Below are positions 8,359 through 16,378 of a DNA stretch of 54,862 nucleotides, piece after piece; the first letter of the stretch is position 1, and each line of letters begins with the position of its first letter. Position numbers and translations under genes: made by a program. The stretch spans positions 1-54,862 of the forward strand of contig JAMPGV010000010.1 in assembly GCA_023663735.1 (NCBI GenBank), written 5' to 3'. The notes under the pieces are model-generated. The model had not been told where the DNA came from. It did no database searches and saw nothing but the letters and a program-made list of their open reading frames with translations. The stretch comes from Muribaculum sp. (GTDB taxonomy: Bacteria; Bacillota; Clostridia; Lachnospirales; Lachnospiraceae).

Positions 8359-9558
8359 TTAACTGTTAGAAAGCCCCGCCAGCCGCAGACAGCGTTCCCC
8401 TGCCTCCCGTTCCGCCGCCAGAATCTCCTCCACCGACGGATCCGCAGTCACACGGTGCGCCCGCATACAGTCCGCAATGAGATCCGTGATCGCCGGATAG
8501 GAAATTTTCCCATCCAAAAAGAGCGCCACAGCCTTCTCGTTGGCCGCGTTGTAAACCGTGGGCATACTCCCGCCGGCTCGGGCGGACTCGTAGGCCAGCT
8601 CCAGCCCCACGAACACCTCCGTGTCCGGCTTCTCAAAAGTGATGTTGCCCAATTCAAAAAAATCCACCCGTCTGCCATCCATGGGGCGTCTGTCGGGATA
8701 ATACAGCGCATACTGGATGGGCAGTTTCATGTCCGGAACACCGAGCTGCGCTATGATGGCGCCGTCCACAAACTGTACCGCCGAATGGATGATGCTCTGG
8801 GGATGCACCACCACCTGAATGCGATCCAGATCGACCCCGAAGAGCCATTTGGCCTCCATCACTTCCAACCCTTTGTTCACCATGGTGGACGAATCGACGG
8901 TAATCTTGCGGCCCATGGACCAGTTGGGATGCTTTAAAGCGTCCTCCACCCGCACGGCGGCCAGTTCCTCCCGCGTTTTTCCGCGGAAGGGTCCCCCCGA
9001 GGCAGTGAGCAGAATTTTCTCGATTTTATCCGCAGGCTCTCCGTTCAGCGACTGGAAAATAGCGCTGTGTTCGCTGTCCACAGGCAGAATGGACACGCCG
9101 CAGCGCTGCGCCAGCGGCATGATGATATGCCCCGCGCAGACCAGCGTTTCTTTGTTGGCGAGGGCGATGTCCTTGCCCGCCTCGATCGCAGCGATGGTAG
9201 GTCTGATACCGATCATTCCCACAATCGCAGTCACCAATACCTCCACGTCCTCCTGCACGGCGATCTCCAGAAGCCCTTCCATTCCGGATACGATCCGTAC
9301 CGGCAGATCCGCAACCCGGCAGCGCAGATCCGCGGCCGCCTCCTCACTCCACACGCCAGCCGTCTCCGGCATAAATTCCCGGATCTGCGCTTCCAAAAGC
9401 GCCGTATTGGAACCCGCCGCCAGCGCCGCCACCCGCAGGTCCGGGTTGGCCCGCACAATCTCCAGCGTCTGTGTCCCGATGGAACCGGTGGAACCCAAGA
9501 TCGCAATTTGCCTTTGTTTTTTTGATTGATCTGTTTTCGGTATCTTATCTATTTCCAT
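8359..9558 (-). CDS. dxr: 1-deoxy-D-xylulose 5-phosphate reductoisomerase
   Basis: This enzyme catalyses the NADPH-dependent, committed step of the MEP isoprenoid pathway (DXP to MEP). Visible signatures are the nucleotide-binding ILGSTGSIGTQTLE, ANKETLVCAG, PVDSEHSAIFQ, LTASGGPFRG and MGRKITVDSSTMVNKGLE. From the ATG at 9558 it is 399 residues, the usual family length. The reading frame stays open upstream through a Lys/Glu/Ile-rich stretch to an ATG at 9618 and a TTG at 9639. None of these starts has a convincing ribosome binding site, so the N-terminus is uncertain. It is flanked by cdsA and rseP. Confidence 0.93.
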   Translation of the reverse strand: MEIDKIPKTDQSKKQRQIAILGSTGSIGTQTLEIVRANPDLRVAALAAGSNTALLEAQIREFMPETAGVWSEEAAADLRCRVADLPVRIVSGMEGLLEIAVQEDVEVLVTAIVGMIGIRPTIAAIEAGKDIALANKETLVCAGHIIMPLAQRCGVSILPVDSEHSAIFQSLNGEPADKIEKILLTASGGPFRGKTREELAAVRVEDALKHPNWSMGRKITVDSSTMVNKGLEVMEAKWLFGVDLDRIQVVVHPQSIIHSAVQFVDGAIIAQLGVPDMKLPIQYALYYPDRRPMDGRRVDFFELGNITFEKPDTEVFVGLELAYESARAGGSMPTVYNAANEKAVALFLDGKISYPAITDLIADCMRAHRVTADPSVEEILAAEREAGERCLRLAGLSNS

Positions 9559-9695
9559 TTTGTCGCTTTTCTCATTTTTTCTAATTTTTTCGACTTTTTC
9601 GACTATTTTATCTTCCATCTTTATAATGGTGCGCTCCAATCGTTATTTTTCGCATTTTTCGAGAACTCCTGCGGAATTTGCAGGGTATGCGAAAT

Positions 9696-10517
9696 CTACA
9701 AAATCATCAACAGCGTCAGAAAATAGACCATGGGCGCCGTCACCGTCATGCTGTCAAAACGATCCATGATCCCGCCGTGTCCGGGAATAATGTGACCGTA
9801 ATCCTTGATATTATGGTTTCTCTTGATGGCGGAAGCCGCCAGATCCCCCACCATACTCATCACGGCTCCCATCGCGCAGATGAAAGCCAGCGCCCATGCC
9901 ACATGCTGGCCGGGTAGCACCTGCTCCATGACCGCATAGCCGTAGATTCCTCCGATGAGCGCCGTTCCCAGCACGCCTCCGATACAGCCCTCCAGCGTCT
10001 TTTTGGGGCTGAGCGCCGGAAAAATCTTATGCCTGCCCAGAACTTTTCCCACCGCATAGGCACAGGTGTCGCATCCCCAAGAGCTGATCAGGATCATCCA
10101 CACCATATAAAGCCCTTGCGGACACATGCGGGTCAGATACACAAACGAGAGCATGAGCGGCGCATACAGAAAAGCAAAAACGGCCGCGCTCACCTGCTCC
10201 GCGCGAAATCTCGGAAACGCCGCCACATACACCAGCATCTCCGCCATAAACACCGCCACAATACACATCAGAAGAAGCACCTGCTCCTCCGCGCAGTAGA
10301 GCGTGATATAATAAGCCGTTATACCCAGATATCCCACAAGTTCCAACGCATTTGCCTTTTTCTCTTTTGTGGCGCACCCGAGCGCTCCGGTCAATTCCTT
10401 GTAAGCCGCCACGGAACAGAGATACAGGATCACAAGCAGCGGCCATTCCCCAAGACTCATGGCCAGAATCGCAATGACCAGCAAAACGATTCCACTGACT
10501 AATCTGGTCAAAAACAT
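9696..10517 (-). CDS. cdsA: Phosphatidate cytidylyltransferase
   Basis: A 273-residue multi-spanning membrane enzyme that makes CDP-diacylglycerol from phosphatidate and CTP. This is the branch point for phosphatidylglycerol synthesis (see pgsA at 25472). The family signature is visible near the C-terminus: SPKKTLEGCIGGVLG followed by GDLAASAIKRNHNIKDYGHIIPGHGGIMDRFDS. It lies 2 bases after uppS, which implies one transcript and possibly coupled translation. Confidence 0.95.
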   Translation of the reverse strand: MFLTRLVSGIVLLVIAILAMSLGEWPLLVILYLCSVAAYKELTGALGCATKEKKANALELVGYLGITAYYITLYCAEEQVLLLMCIVAVFMAEMLVYVAAFPRFRAEQVSAAVFAFLYAPLMLSFVYLTRMCPQGLYMVWMILISSWGCDTCAYAVGKVLGRHKIFPALSPKKTLEGCIGGVLGTALIGGIYGYAVMEQVLPGQHVAWALAFICAMGAVMSMVGDLAASAIKRNHNIKDYGHIIPGHGGIMDRFDSMTVTAPMVYFLTLLMIL

Positions 10518-10519
10518 TT

Positions 10520-11239
10520 CTATTCCTCCTTCAGGCCGCCGTACTTCCTGTCTCTATGATTATATGCCTCCACAGCCTTAAGCAATTCTTCTTTTGTAAA
10601 ATCGGGCCATGCGACGGGCGTGATATAAAATTCCGCATACGCAAGCTGCCACAGCAGAAAGTTGGAAATCCGCTGTTCGTTACAGGTGCGGATGATCAGA
10701 TCCGGATCCGGAATCCCCGCGGTATCCAGATGGGACGCTATGGTCTCTTCTGTCACCTCGCCCGGTTTGAGTTCCCCGGAAACGGCCTCCTCCGCAATTT
10801 TGCGCGCCGCCCGCGTCAGTTCATCCCGGCCGCCGTAATTGATGGCTACCTGAAAATGCAGTCCGTCGTTCTCCTTGGTCGCCTCCTCCAGCTCCGCTAT
10901 CTTCACGCGCAGATCCTCGTCCAAACGGCTGATGTCCCCGATCACCCGCACGCACATGCGGTTCTTCTCCGCCGTTTTGAGGCAGTTTTTCATATAATTG
11001 CGCAGAAGCCTCATCAGACCGTCCACCTCTTCCTGCGGTCTGCTCCAGTTCTCCGTGGAAAAAGCGTACACCGTCAGATACTGAATCCCCATCTTATAGG
11101 CTTCCTCGCAGATGACTTCCACCGTCTTGGCTCCCTCCGCATGTCCGTAGTTCCGGGGCATTTTCCTCGCCTTGGCCCAGCGGCCGTTGCCGTCCAAAAT
11201 GATTGCCACATGGCGCGGCATCCGCAGATTCTCTTCCAT
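10520..11239 (-). CDS. uppS: Isoprenyl transferase (undecaprenyl diphosphate synthase)
   Basis: A 239-residue cis-prenyltransferase that condenses isopentenyl diphosphate onto farnesyl diphosphate to make the lipid carrier for wall polymers. The opening HVAIILDGNGRWAKARKMPR contains the catalytic Asp. YLTVYAFSTENWSRP and the C-terminal PDLIIRTCNEQRISNFLLWQLAYAEF are classic family motifs. It heads a uppS-cdsA-dxr-rseP run. A palindromic repeat and a hairpin separate it from frr, so it may have its own promoter. Confidence 0.96.
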   Translation of the reverse strand: MEENLRMPRHVAIILDGNGRWAKARKMPRNYGHAEGAKTVEVICEEAYKMGIQYLTVYAFSTENWSRPQEEVDGLMRLLRNYMKNCLKTAEKNRMCVRVIGDISRLDEDLRVKIAELEEATKENDGLHFQVAINYGGRDELTRAARKIAEEAVSGELKPGEVTEETIASHLDTAGIPDPDLIIRTCNEQRISNFLLWQLAYAEFYITPVAWPDFTKEELLKAVEAYNHRDRKYGGLKEE

Positions 11240-11276
11240 AGGAATAACCCGATCCTTTCCTTATACCATATTCATA

Positions 11277-11484
11277 TAGGAGTTTGCGAAACGCTCTAAT
11301 TTACAAGGAGTCATTGTGCAAATTGCATATTCAACGCAGACACGCTTTCGCTCCAACCTCACCGTAGTGGCACATAAGGCGCTAAAATACAGCGCCTAAG
11401 TGCCAACGGTTCGCTAGGGTCTGCTTATGAATATACAATCTGCACAATTCGGATTCCGAAAAATATCGTTTCGCAAACGTCTAT
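11277..11484. repeat. 208-bp palindromic intergenic repeat, copy B
   Basis: Second full copy of the element at 5131-5339, in the 425-base gap between frr and uppS. The right end TTTCGCAAACGTCTA matches the left end of copy A. In the central hairpin AGGCGCT pairs with AGCGCCT where copy A has AGACGCT with AGCGTCT. Outer pairs also change together: TGGCAC/GTGCCA against CGGCAC/GTGCCG, and ACCGT/ACGGT against ACCGC/GCGGT. The copy is flanked by 15-base near-identical direct repeats (ATACCATATTCATAT at 11264 and ATACCATACTCATAT at 11484), which could be a target duplication. Confidence 0.85.
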
Positions 11485-11506
11485 ACCATACTCATATCAC
11501 ATTCCA

Positions 11507-11541
11507 TGATAGGTATCCTATCATTATAGGTATCCTATCAT
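11507..11541. repeat. Tandem pair of short palindromes
   Basis: ATAGGTATCCTATCAT occurs twice with a 17-base period, starting at 11509 and 11526. Each copy holds the palindrome ATAGG-TAT-CCTAT. It lies between repeat copy B and the frr terminator hairpin. It could be an operator pair or part of a composite repeat; nothing shows which protein would bind. Confidence 0.5.
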
Positions 11542-11581
11542 CACTTTATCAATTTGTTTGATGATATTTCGTATCAAGATA

Positions 11582-11609
11582 GGGCGGATGGGCATAGCCC
11601 TCTCCGCCC
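11582..11609 (-). terminator. Hairpin after frr
   Basis: The stem GGGCGGA...TCCGCCC encloses an inner GGGC/GCCC. It lies about 55 bases downstream of the frr stop. The T-run on the minus strand is weak (CCTATCTTGAT), so termination is likely but not certain. Confidence 0.5.
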
Positions 11610-11664
11610 CCGTTCTCTATTGTAGATTTGTCTTTGCAGACCCATCCCGGAATCATACCGGAGC

Positions 11665-12216
11665 CTACACCGTCATAATCTCCTTGGACTTGCTCTCCAT
11701 CGCCGCATCAATGTCTTTGACATACTTATCCGTCAGCTTCTGCAGCTGCTCCTCCAGCTGTTTGATCTCATCCTCGGAAATTTCCGTCTTGGCCAGTTTC
11801 TTGAAGGAGTCGTTGCCATCCCGGCGGATGTTACGCACCGCAACCTTGGCGTCCTCCGCTTTCTTCTTCACCTCTTTGGCCAGATCTTTTCTGCGCTCCT
11901 CGGTGAGTTCCGGGAAAACCAGACGGATCACATTGCCGTCGTTGGAGGGATTGATGCCCAGATCGGAAGTCTGAATCGCCTTCTCGATCTCGCGGAGCAT
12001 TGTTTTCTCCCAAGGCGCGATCTGGATGATGCGAGCCTCGGGGACGGTGACATTGCCGATCTGCTGGATCGGCGTGGGCGTTCCGTAATAGTCCACGCGG
12101 ATCTTATCCAGCACATGGGGATTGGCGCGCCCCGCGCGGATGCCCGCATAGTCCTGCTCCAGAAACTCCAATGCTTTCTTCATCTTGTCCTCATACTGCT
12201 GTAATCTAGCGTCCAT
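11665..12216 (-). CDS. frr: Ribosome recycling factor
   Basis: A 183-residue protein that, with EF-G, splits post-termination ribosomes. Typical segments include YEDKMKKALEFLEQDYAGIRAGRANPHVLDKI, YGTPTPIQQIGNVTVPEARIIQI and GNVIRLVFPELTEERRKDL. The ATG at 12216 (MDARLQQYED) has GGAGG 4 bases upstream and gives the normal family length. A longer in-frame version adds 17 residues without homology. It directly follows pyrH, as in most Firmicutes. Confidence 0.96.
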   Translation of the reverse strand: MDARLQQYEDKMKKALEFLEQDYAGIRAGRANPHVLDKIRVDYYGTPTPIQQIGNVTVPEARIIQIAPWEKTMLREIEKAIQTSDLGINPSNDGNVIRLVFPELTEERRKDLAKEVKKKAEDAKVAVRNIRRDGNDSFKKLAKTEISEDEIKQLEEQLQKLTDKYVKDIDAAMESKSKEIMTV

Positions 12217-12286
12217 ACTGCCTCCGTTCTCCCTCCCGGGACTCATGTATTCTTTTTGTTTGGGCAAAGCTGTTTCCCGGGTTCGC

Positions 12287-12982
12287 CTACACCGTCACCT
12301 TCGTGCCGTTAAACTGCCCTCTTGCGGCATTGATAATGCTGTTTTCCTCATTCAGCCTGAACACCCACATGGGCATCCGGTTGTCCCGCGCCAGAATGGA
12401 AGCCGTCATATCCACCACCTGAAGGTTCTTGGCAATGACTTCCTCTATGCCCACTTCCGCATATTTGTGCGCGCCGGGATCCTTGGCCGGATCTGCGTCG
12501 TACACTCCGTCGATGGATTTGGCCAGCAGAATCACATCCGCATCCACTTCCACCGCCCGCAGCACCACTCCCGTATCCGTGGAAAAATAGGGATGTCCCG
12601 TTCCTCCCGCAAAAAAGATCACATGATTGCGGGCGAAATACTTGTTTGCGCGATCCTTGGAGAACAGCTTCGTGAAAGAGCCGCACGCAAACGGAGTGAG
12701 AATATCTGTCTTCATGCCGACGGAACGGAAAATCTCCGACACATAGATGCTGTTCATCACCGTGGCCAGCATACCGATCTGATCCGCTTTGGTTCGATCG
12801 ATGTGTTCGCTGGATCTTCCCCGCCAGAAATTCCCGCCGCCGATGACAATTCCCATCTGGACTCCGTCCTCCACAAGTTCCTTGACCTGCAGCGCCACCC
12901 GCCGCACGGTCTCCTCGTCAAGTCCGGTCTTTTTCTCCCCTGCAAGGGCTTCTCCCGAGAGTTTCAGTAAAATTCTGCGCAT
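12287..12982 (-). CDS. pyrH: UMP kinase
   Basis: A 231-residue amino-acid-kinase-fold enzyme that phosphorylates UMP to UDP. Signatures are RRILLKLSGEALAG at the N-terminus, MGIVIGGGNFWRGR, the acidic nucleotide-binding loop DVILLAKSIDGVYDADP and MPMWVFRLN near the C-terminus. GGGGGAAAG precedes the ATG. frr follows after 70 bases, and the bactofilin gene ends 61 bases upstream with no clear terminator, so read-through is possible. Confidence 0.96.
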   Translation of the reverse strand: MRRILLKLSGEALAGEKKTGLDEETVRRVALQVKELVEDGVQMGIVIGGGNFWRGRSSEHIDRTKADQIGMLATVMNSIYVSEIFRSVGMKTDILTPFACGSFTKLFSKDRANKYFARNHVIFFAGGTGHPYFSTDTGVVLRAVEVDADVILLAKSIDGVYDADPAKDPGAHKYAEVGIEEVIAKNLQVVDMTASILARDNRMPMWVFRLNEENSIINAARGQFNGTKVTV

Positions 12983-13043
12983 GGCTTTCCCCCATTCATT
13001 CCGTTTGGTTTTCTACCCGGCTGTTTTGAGATCGCTTTTACCC

Positions 13044-14837
13044 TTATTTGTTGTCCTTGCCGTCCTTGTTGTCCTTATTATTCTGATTGTCTTTATTATT
13101 CGGATTCTCTTTGTTGTCCTTGCCGTCCTTGTTCTTTTTGACAAATTTGGGGTCGGGCTTATAATCGTTGAAAAAGCTGGTAGGACTTACATCCGCATAG
13201 CACTGAGAACACATACCTTCGATCACCGCGCCGTTGTTGATCTGCACGGACTTGGATTTGATATTTCCCATCACGATGGCGGAAGCGTCCAGAACCACGG
13301 GACCCTGCACATCGATATCGCCCTTGACAGCGCCTGCGATGGCGGCGCTCTTTGCCGTGATGTTTCCGATGATGACGGAGCTGTCTCCGATCTTTACCGC
13401 GCCCTCGCTGACAACCTCGCCGTTGATCTTGGCTCCTTCCGCATAAATTTCGGCGGCTTTGGAATTGCCGTTGATATGGCCCGTGATATTCAGTTTGCCG
13501 AGAATATCAATATTGCCTTCTACTGCTCCGATGACGTCCATGGAACCCTCCGATGTAATATCACCGATGATCCGCATTCCCTGCGTAATGATGGCTACCT
13601 CTTCCTCCGAAGTCTGTCTGCTTACATAACTGTCCATTTTTTCCTCTGCTCCTTTGCTCTCTTCTTTTATCTCCGGAACGTCCTCTTCTTCAGCCGTACC
13701 GGGTAATTCCATTACTGCCTCTTGTATAAACGGTTCGCCGGGTTCCGCCTCGACCTGATCCGCTTCTGACGTTTCCTCCTCCAATTCGGAGGAGTCCTCC
13801 GGTTCGGGGGAGTCTGCCGATTCGGGTATGGCCGCCGCATTTGGTTCTACAGCCGATTCAGGTACCGCTGCCGTTTCGGATGCCCCTGCTGCCCCGGGTG
13901 TTTCCTCTGCTTCCGGGGATGCTTCCGTCTCTCCGAAGATTCCTCCCGCGCCGAACAAAGACGCCAGCTCTGCTTCGTCCGTTTGCTCCTCCGGTTCGAC
14001 CGTTTCCGCCGCGCCAAATTCTGCTGTCGGTTCGGATGCCGCCGCATTTGGTTCTACAGCCGATTCAGGTACCGCTGCCGGTTCGGATGCCTCTGTTGCC
14101 CCGGGTGTTTCCTCTGCTTCCGGGGATGCTTCCGTCTCTCCGAAGATTCCTCCCGCGCCGAACAGCGACGCCAGCTCTGCTTCGTCCGTCTGCTCCTCCG
14201 GTTCGACCGTTTCCGCCGCGCCAGATTCTGCTGTCGGTTCGGATACCGCTGCTGCCTCAGGTGTTTCCGCTGCGCTAGGTTCTGCCGATGTTTCCGGTTC
14301 CGGCACTGATGCCACTACCGTCTCGGATACCGATACTGTCTCGGATGTCACGGCAACTTCCGGAGAAGCCGCCGATTTGCCGCTCTCAGGCTGTGCCGCC
14401 CCGCCGAAGAATCCTCCGCCGCCGAACTTGCCGCTTCCGCCAAACGGTTCCGGTTTTTGCGGCTGTATCTCTTCCTCATCGTCGGGCATCGCCGCTAACG
14501 CCGCTGCCAGCATCTCTTCCAAGGAAGGTTCTGCGGAAGCCGCCGCTGAACCGGTTTTCTGCCCTCCCGCGCTTTCCGGCGCCTTGTTCCCGGATAGTCC
14601 CTCATCCGGCAGCGCCATATCCTCCGGAACCTGAATATTATCGATGTTCCGGAGCATTTCTTCCAGCGAAATGTCTTCCGACCGTTTCGGACTTCCTACC
14701 GGCTTTTCATCCGCCGCACCGGCCGTATCGGCTGCATCCGCCACATCGGCCGCAGACTTCTCCGGAACGTCCGCCGCAGGCATCAATTCATTGACCGCCT
14801 GTGACAAATCCTCCTTTAAATCCGAAAAAAATCCCAT
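13044..14837 (-). CDS. Bactofilin with long acidic repeat N-terminus
   Basis: A 597-residue protein with three parts. Residues 1-400 are Glu/Ala/Pro/Ser-rich and presumably disordered. They include a tandem duplication of a 69-residue block containing TDEAELASLFGAGGIFGETE. Residues of about 410-550 form a bactofilin (DUF583) beta-helix: VAIITQGMRIIGDITSEGSM and further turns with the spacing GxIxxxG. The C-terminus is a Lys/Asn/Asp-rich low-complexity tail (NKDNKDGKDNK). Bactofilins polymerise into cytoskeletal filaments and often position wall enzymes. No membrane segment is present. The polysaccharide deacetylase gene is 30 bases upstream on the same strand, so the two are probably co-expressed. 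Confidence 0.85.
   Translation of the reverse strand: MGFFSDLKEDLSQAVNELMPAADVPEKSAADVADAADTAGAADEKPVGSPKRSEDISLEEMLRNIDNIQVPEDMALPDEGLSGNKAPESAGGQKTGSAAASAEPSLEEMLAAALAAMPDDEEEIQPQKPEPFGGSGKFGGGGFFGGAAQPESGKSAASPEVAVTSETVSVSETVVASVPEPETSAEPSAAETPEAAAVSEPTAESGAAETVEPEEQTDEAELASLFGAGGIFGETEASPEAEETPGATEASEPAAVPESAVEPNAAASEPTAEFGAAETVEPEEQTDEAELASLFGAGGIFGETEASPEAEETPGAAGASETAAVPESAVEPNAAAIPESADSPEPEDSSELEEETSEADQVEAEPGEPFIQEAVMELPGTAEEEDVPEIKEESKGAEEKMDSYVSRQTSEEEVAIITQGMRIIGDITSEGSMDVIGAVEGNIDILGKLNITGHINGNSKAAEIYAEGAKINGEVVSEGAVKIGDSSVIIGNITAKSAAIAGAVKGDIDVQGPVVLDASAIVMGNIKSKSVQINNGAVIEGMCSQCYADVSPTSFFNDYKPDPKFVKKNKDGKDNKENPNNKDNQNNKDNKDGKDNK
13831..14244. repeat. Two tandem 207-bp repeats in the bactofilin gene
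   Basis: A 207-base unit starting with GCCGCCGCATTTGGTTCTAC begins at 13831 and again at 14038. The two units are nearly identical and keep the frame (69 residues each). Such a high-identity coding duplication can expand or contract by recombination. Confidence 0.8.
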
Positions 14838-14867
14838 TTAATTTGTACCTCCGTTATATGATCGTCC

Positions 14868-16133
14868 TCAATGTATATGCTGTATCGGCGTGGTCTCCTC
14901 TGTAATCGGCAGAAATACCGTGTTGTCCATCGCCTGAATCCGCTCGATAATCCGTGGCAGCGCCTCTACGGTCGTCCGTTTGTCGGCGGAATCATGCAGA
15001 AGAATCACTGCCGTGTTCCATTGCTCCACATCCGAAGTGCTGTTGGCCACCAGCGCGTCAACGCTCAAAAGCCCGCTGCTTCCATCCCCCGAGGAGACAT
15101 TCCAGTCGTAGAACACCATATCCTGACTTTCCAGATAATCTATGAACAAATGCATGTCCTCTTTGCTCACCGTGTTGGAGCTTCCGCCGGGAAATCGGTA
15201 AAACCTGCAGGTCTCGCCCGTCAGTTCTTCCAGAAAGCTGCGCTGTTTCTCAAAATCCGCCTCAAAATTTTCCAAGGAAGCATACAGCTCGGAATACTTA
15301 TGGCTGTAGGAATGCATCCCCAGCGTATGCCCGTTCTCCACGATCTGGAGGATCGCTTCCTTCGAGCGCTCGTCTTCCTTGCCCACCACAAAAAAGGTGG
15401 CCTTGATATCATATTCTGCCAAAATATCCAGAATATCATCCGTATAGATGCTGGGTCCGTCGTCGAATGTCAGATACACTTTGCGCCGCAGATCCGTCTC
15501 CTCCGCGCTTTCCAGCTCCGGTGATGCGTCAGACACCCCGCCGGACGCCCCGGCCTTCGGAATCTCTCCGCCGCCCGATCCCGCATATAATCTACCCGGC
15601 CCGGAAGCCGTCCCCGACATCATCACATTCCATCTGTCGGACTGTTCCAGCACCGCCATGCGGTCCGTCAGCTCGTCTATTTTCCGATTCAGGCTTCCGA
15701 CCTGCAGCATCAGGACAATGCATCCCACAGTCGGCAGAACAAGCAGAAAAAGCAGGGTATAAAGAATCAGATGCTTGAATCTCCTGACACGTCTTCGTCT
15801 GGCAAGCAGGTCATCCAGATCATTCAGACTATCCAGTTCCTCCCGGTCGTCCGAATCTTCCCGATCATTCAAGGCGTCCCGATCTTCCGGATCTTCCACA
15901 CCCTCCTGATCTCTCAAGGCGTCCCGATCTTCCGGATCTTCCATACCCGCCTGATCTCTCAGGGCGTCCCGATCTTCCAGACCTTTCATACCCTCTTGAT
16001 CTCTCAGGGCGTCCCGATCTTCCGGATCATTCAGATCTCCGGTTCCGTCATTTTCTGCCGCATCCCCCTGTCCGTCCGGCAGGGAGCTGTCAGACGGATG
16101 CTCGTCCGAAAATTCCCTTCCGTCTTCCAACAT
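14868..16133 (-). CDS. Membrane-anchored polysaccharide deacetylase (NodB domain)
   Basis: A 421-residue protein. Residues 1-110 are very acidic and contain four copies of a 15-residue repeat built on DRDALRDQEG. A basic cluster (ARRRRVRRFK, 111-120) precedes one membrane segment (121-143), so the repeats should be cytoplasmic. A short coiled coil follows (about 147-165). The extracellular NodB domain spans about 218-400, with TFDDGP (Asp 224/225), metal ligands in HSYSH (274-278) and RFPGGSSN. These enzymes remove acetyl groups from wall glycans. AAAGGAG precedes the ATG. The bactofilin gene follows after 30 bases. Confidence 0.88.
   Translation of the reverse strand: MLEDGREFSDEHPSDSSLPDGQGDAAENDGTGDLNDPEDRDALRDQEGMKGLEDRDALRDQAGMEDPEDRDALRDQEGVEDPEDRDALNDREDSDDREELDSLNDLDDLLARRRRVRRFKHLILYTLLFLLVLPTVGCIVLMLQVGSLNRKIDELTDRMAVLEQSDRWNVMMSGTASGPGRLYAGSGGGEIPKAGASGGVSDASPELESAEETDLRRKVYLTFDDGPSIYTDDILDILAEYDIKATFFVVGKEDERSKEAILQIVENGHTLGMHSYSHKYSELYASLENFEADFEKQRSFLEELTGETCRFYRFPGGSSNTVSKEDMHLFIDYLESQDMVFYDWNVSSGDGSSGLLSVDALVANSTSDVEQWNTAVILLHDSADKRTTVEALPRIIERIQAMDNTVFLPITEETTPIQHIH
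15871..16035. repeat. 45-bp tandem repeats in the deacetylase gene
   Basis: Units beginning RRGGCGTCCCGATCTTCC start at 15871, 15916, 15961 and 16006, the last one partial. They keep the reading frame and encode the 15-residue acidic repeat of the cytoplasmic tail. Unit number may vary between strains. Confidence 0.8.
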
Positions 16134-16272
16134 GACATCCTACTCCTTTAAGATTTGCAGTTCCGCTGTTCCCGAATTCCCCTGCGCTTCTTTAGCACAT
16201 TTTCCCTGCACTCTAACAGTATAGCATATTCTCCTATTCGGGGAAAGTATAAAAATATAAAAAAACTAAAAA

Positions 16273-16301
16273 TTGCATATTCCTTCAAGTTATACTATAA
16301 T
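16273..16301 (+). promoter_or_regulatory. Promoter of the DAHP synthase gene
   Basis: TTGCAT (16273-16278), a 17-base spacer and TATAAT (16296-16301). Transcription would start near 16308 and leave a leader of about 125 bases before the ATG. Confidence 0.75.
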
Positions 16302-16320
16302 AGTGGACGGCAACAAAAAT

Positions 16321-16378
16321 CCGGAGGCGCACCTCCGGCAACAACACAGAGGATCTGTGCCTGCGCGCTGCCGGGCAC
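16321..16378 (+). promoter_or_regulatory. Structured 5' leader of the DAHP synthase gene
   Basis: A perfect hairpin CCGGAGG-CGCA-CCTCCGG (16321-16338) is followed by a second stem, GTGCC...GGCAC (16357-16378). Neither is followed by a U-run. I see no T-box or known riboswitch consensus. They may affect mRNA stability or expression. Confidence 0.45.

Noticed and set aside
7044-8369. Plus-strand open frame of 441 codons across rseP and the kinase
   Set aside because: The minus-strand frames contain clear HELGH protease and kinase motifs. The plus frame is His/Arg/Gln-rich antisense with no family features.
13828-14634. Long Ser/Ala-rich plus-strand frame opposite the bactofilin gene
   Set aside because: It is the mirror of the acidic repeat region in a GC-biased gene. 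It has no ribosome binding site and no domain, while the minus strand encodes a recognisable bactofilin.
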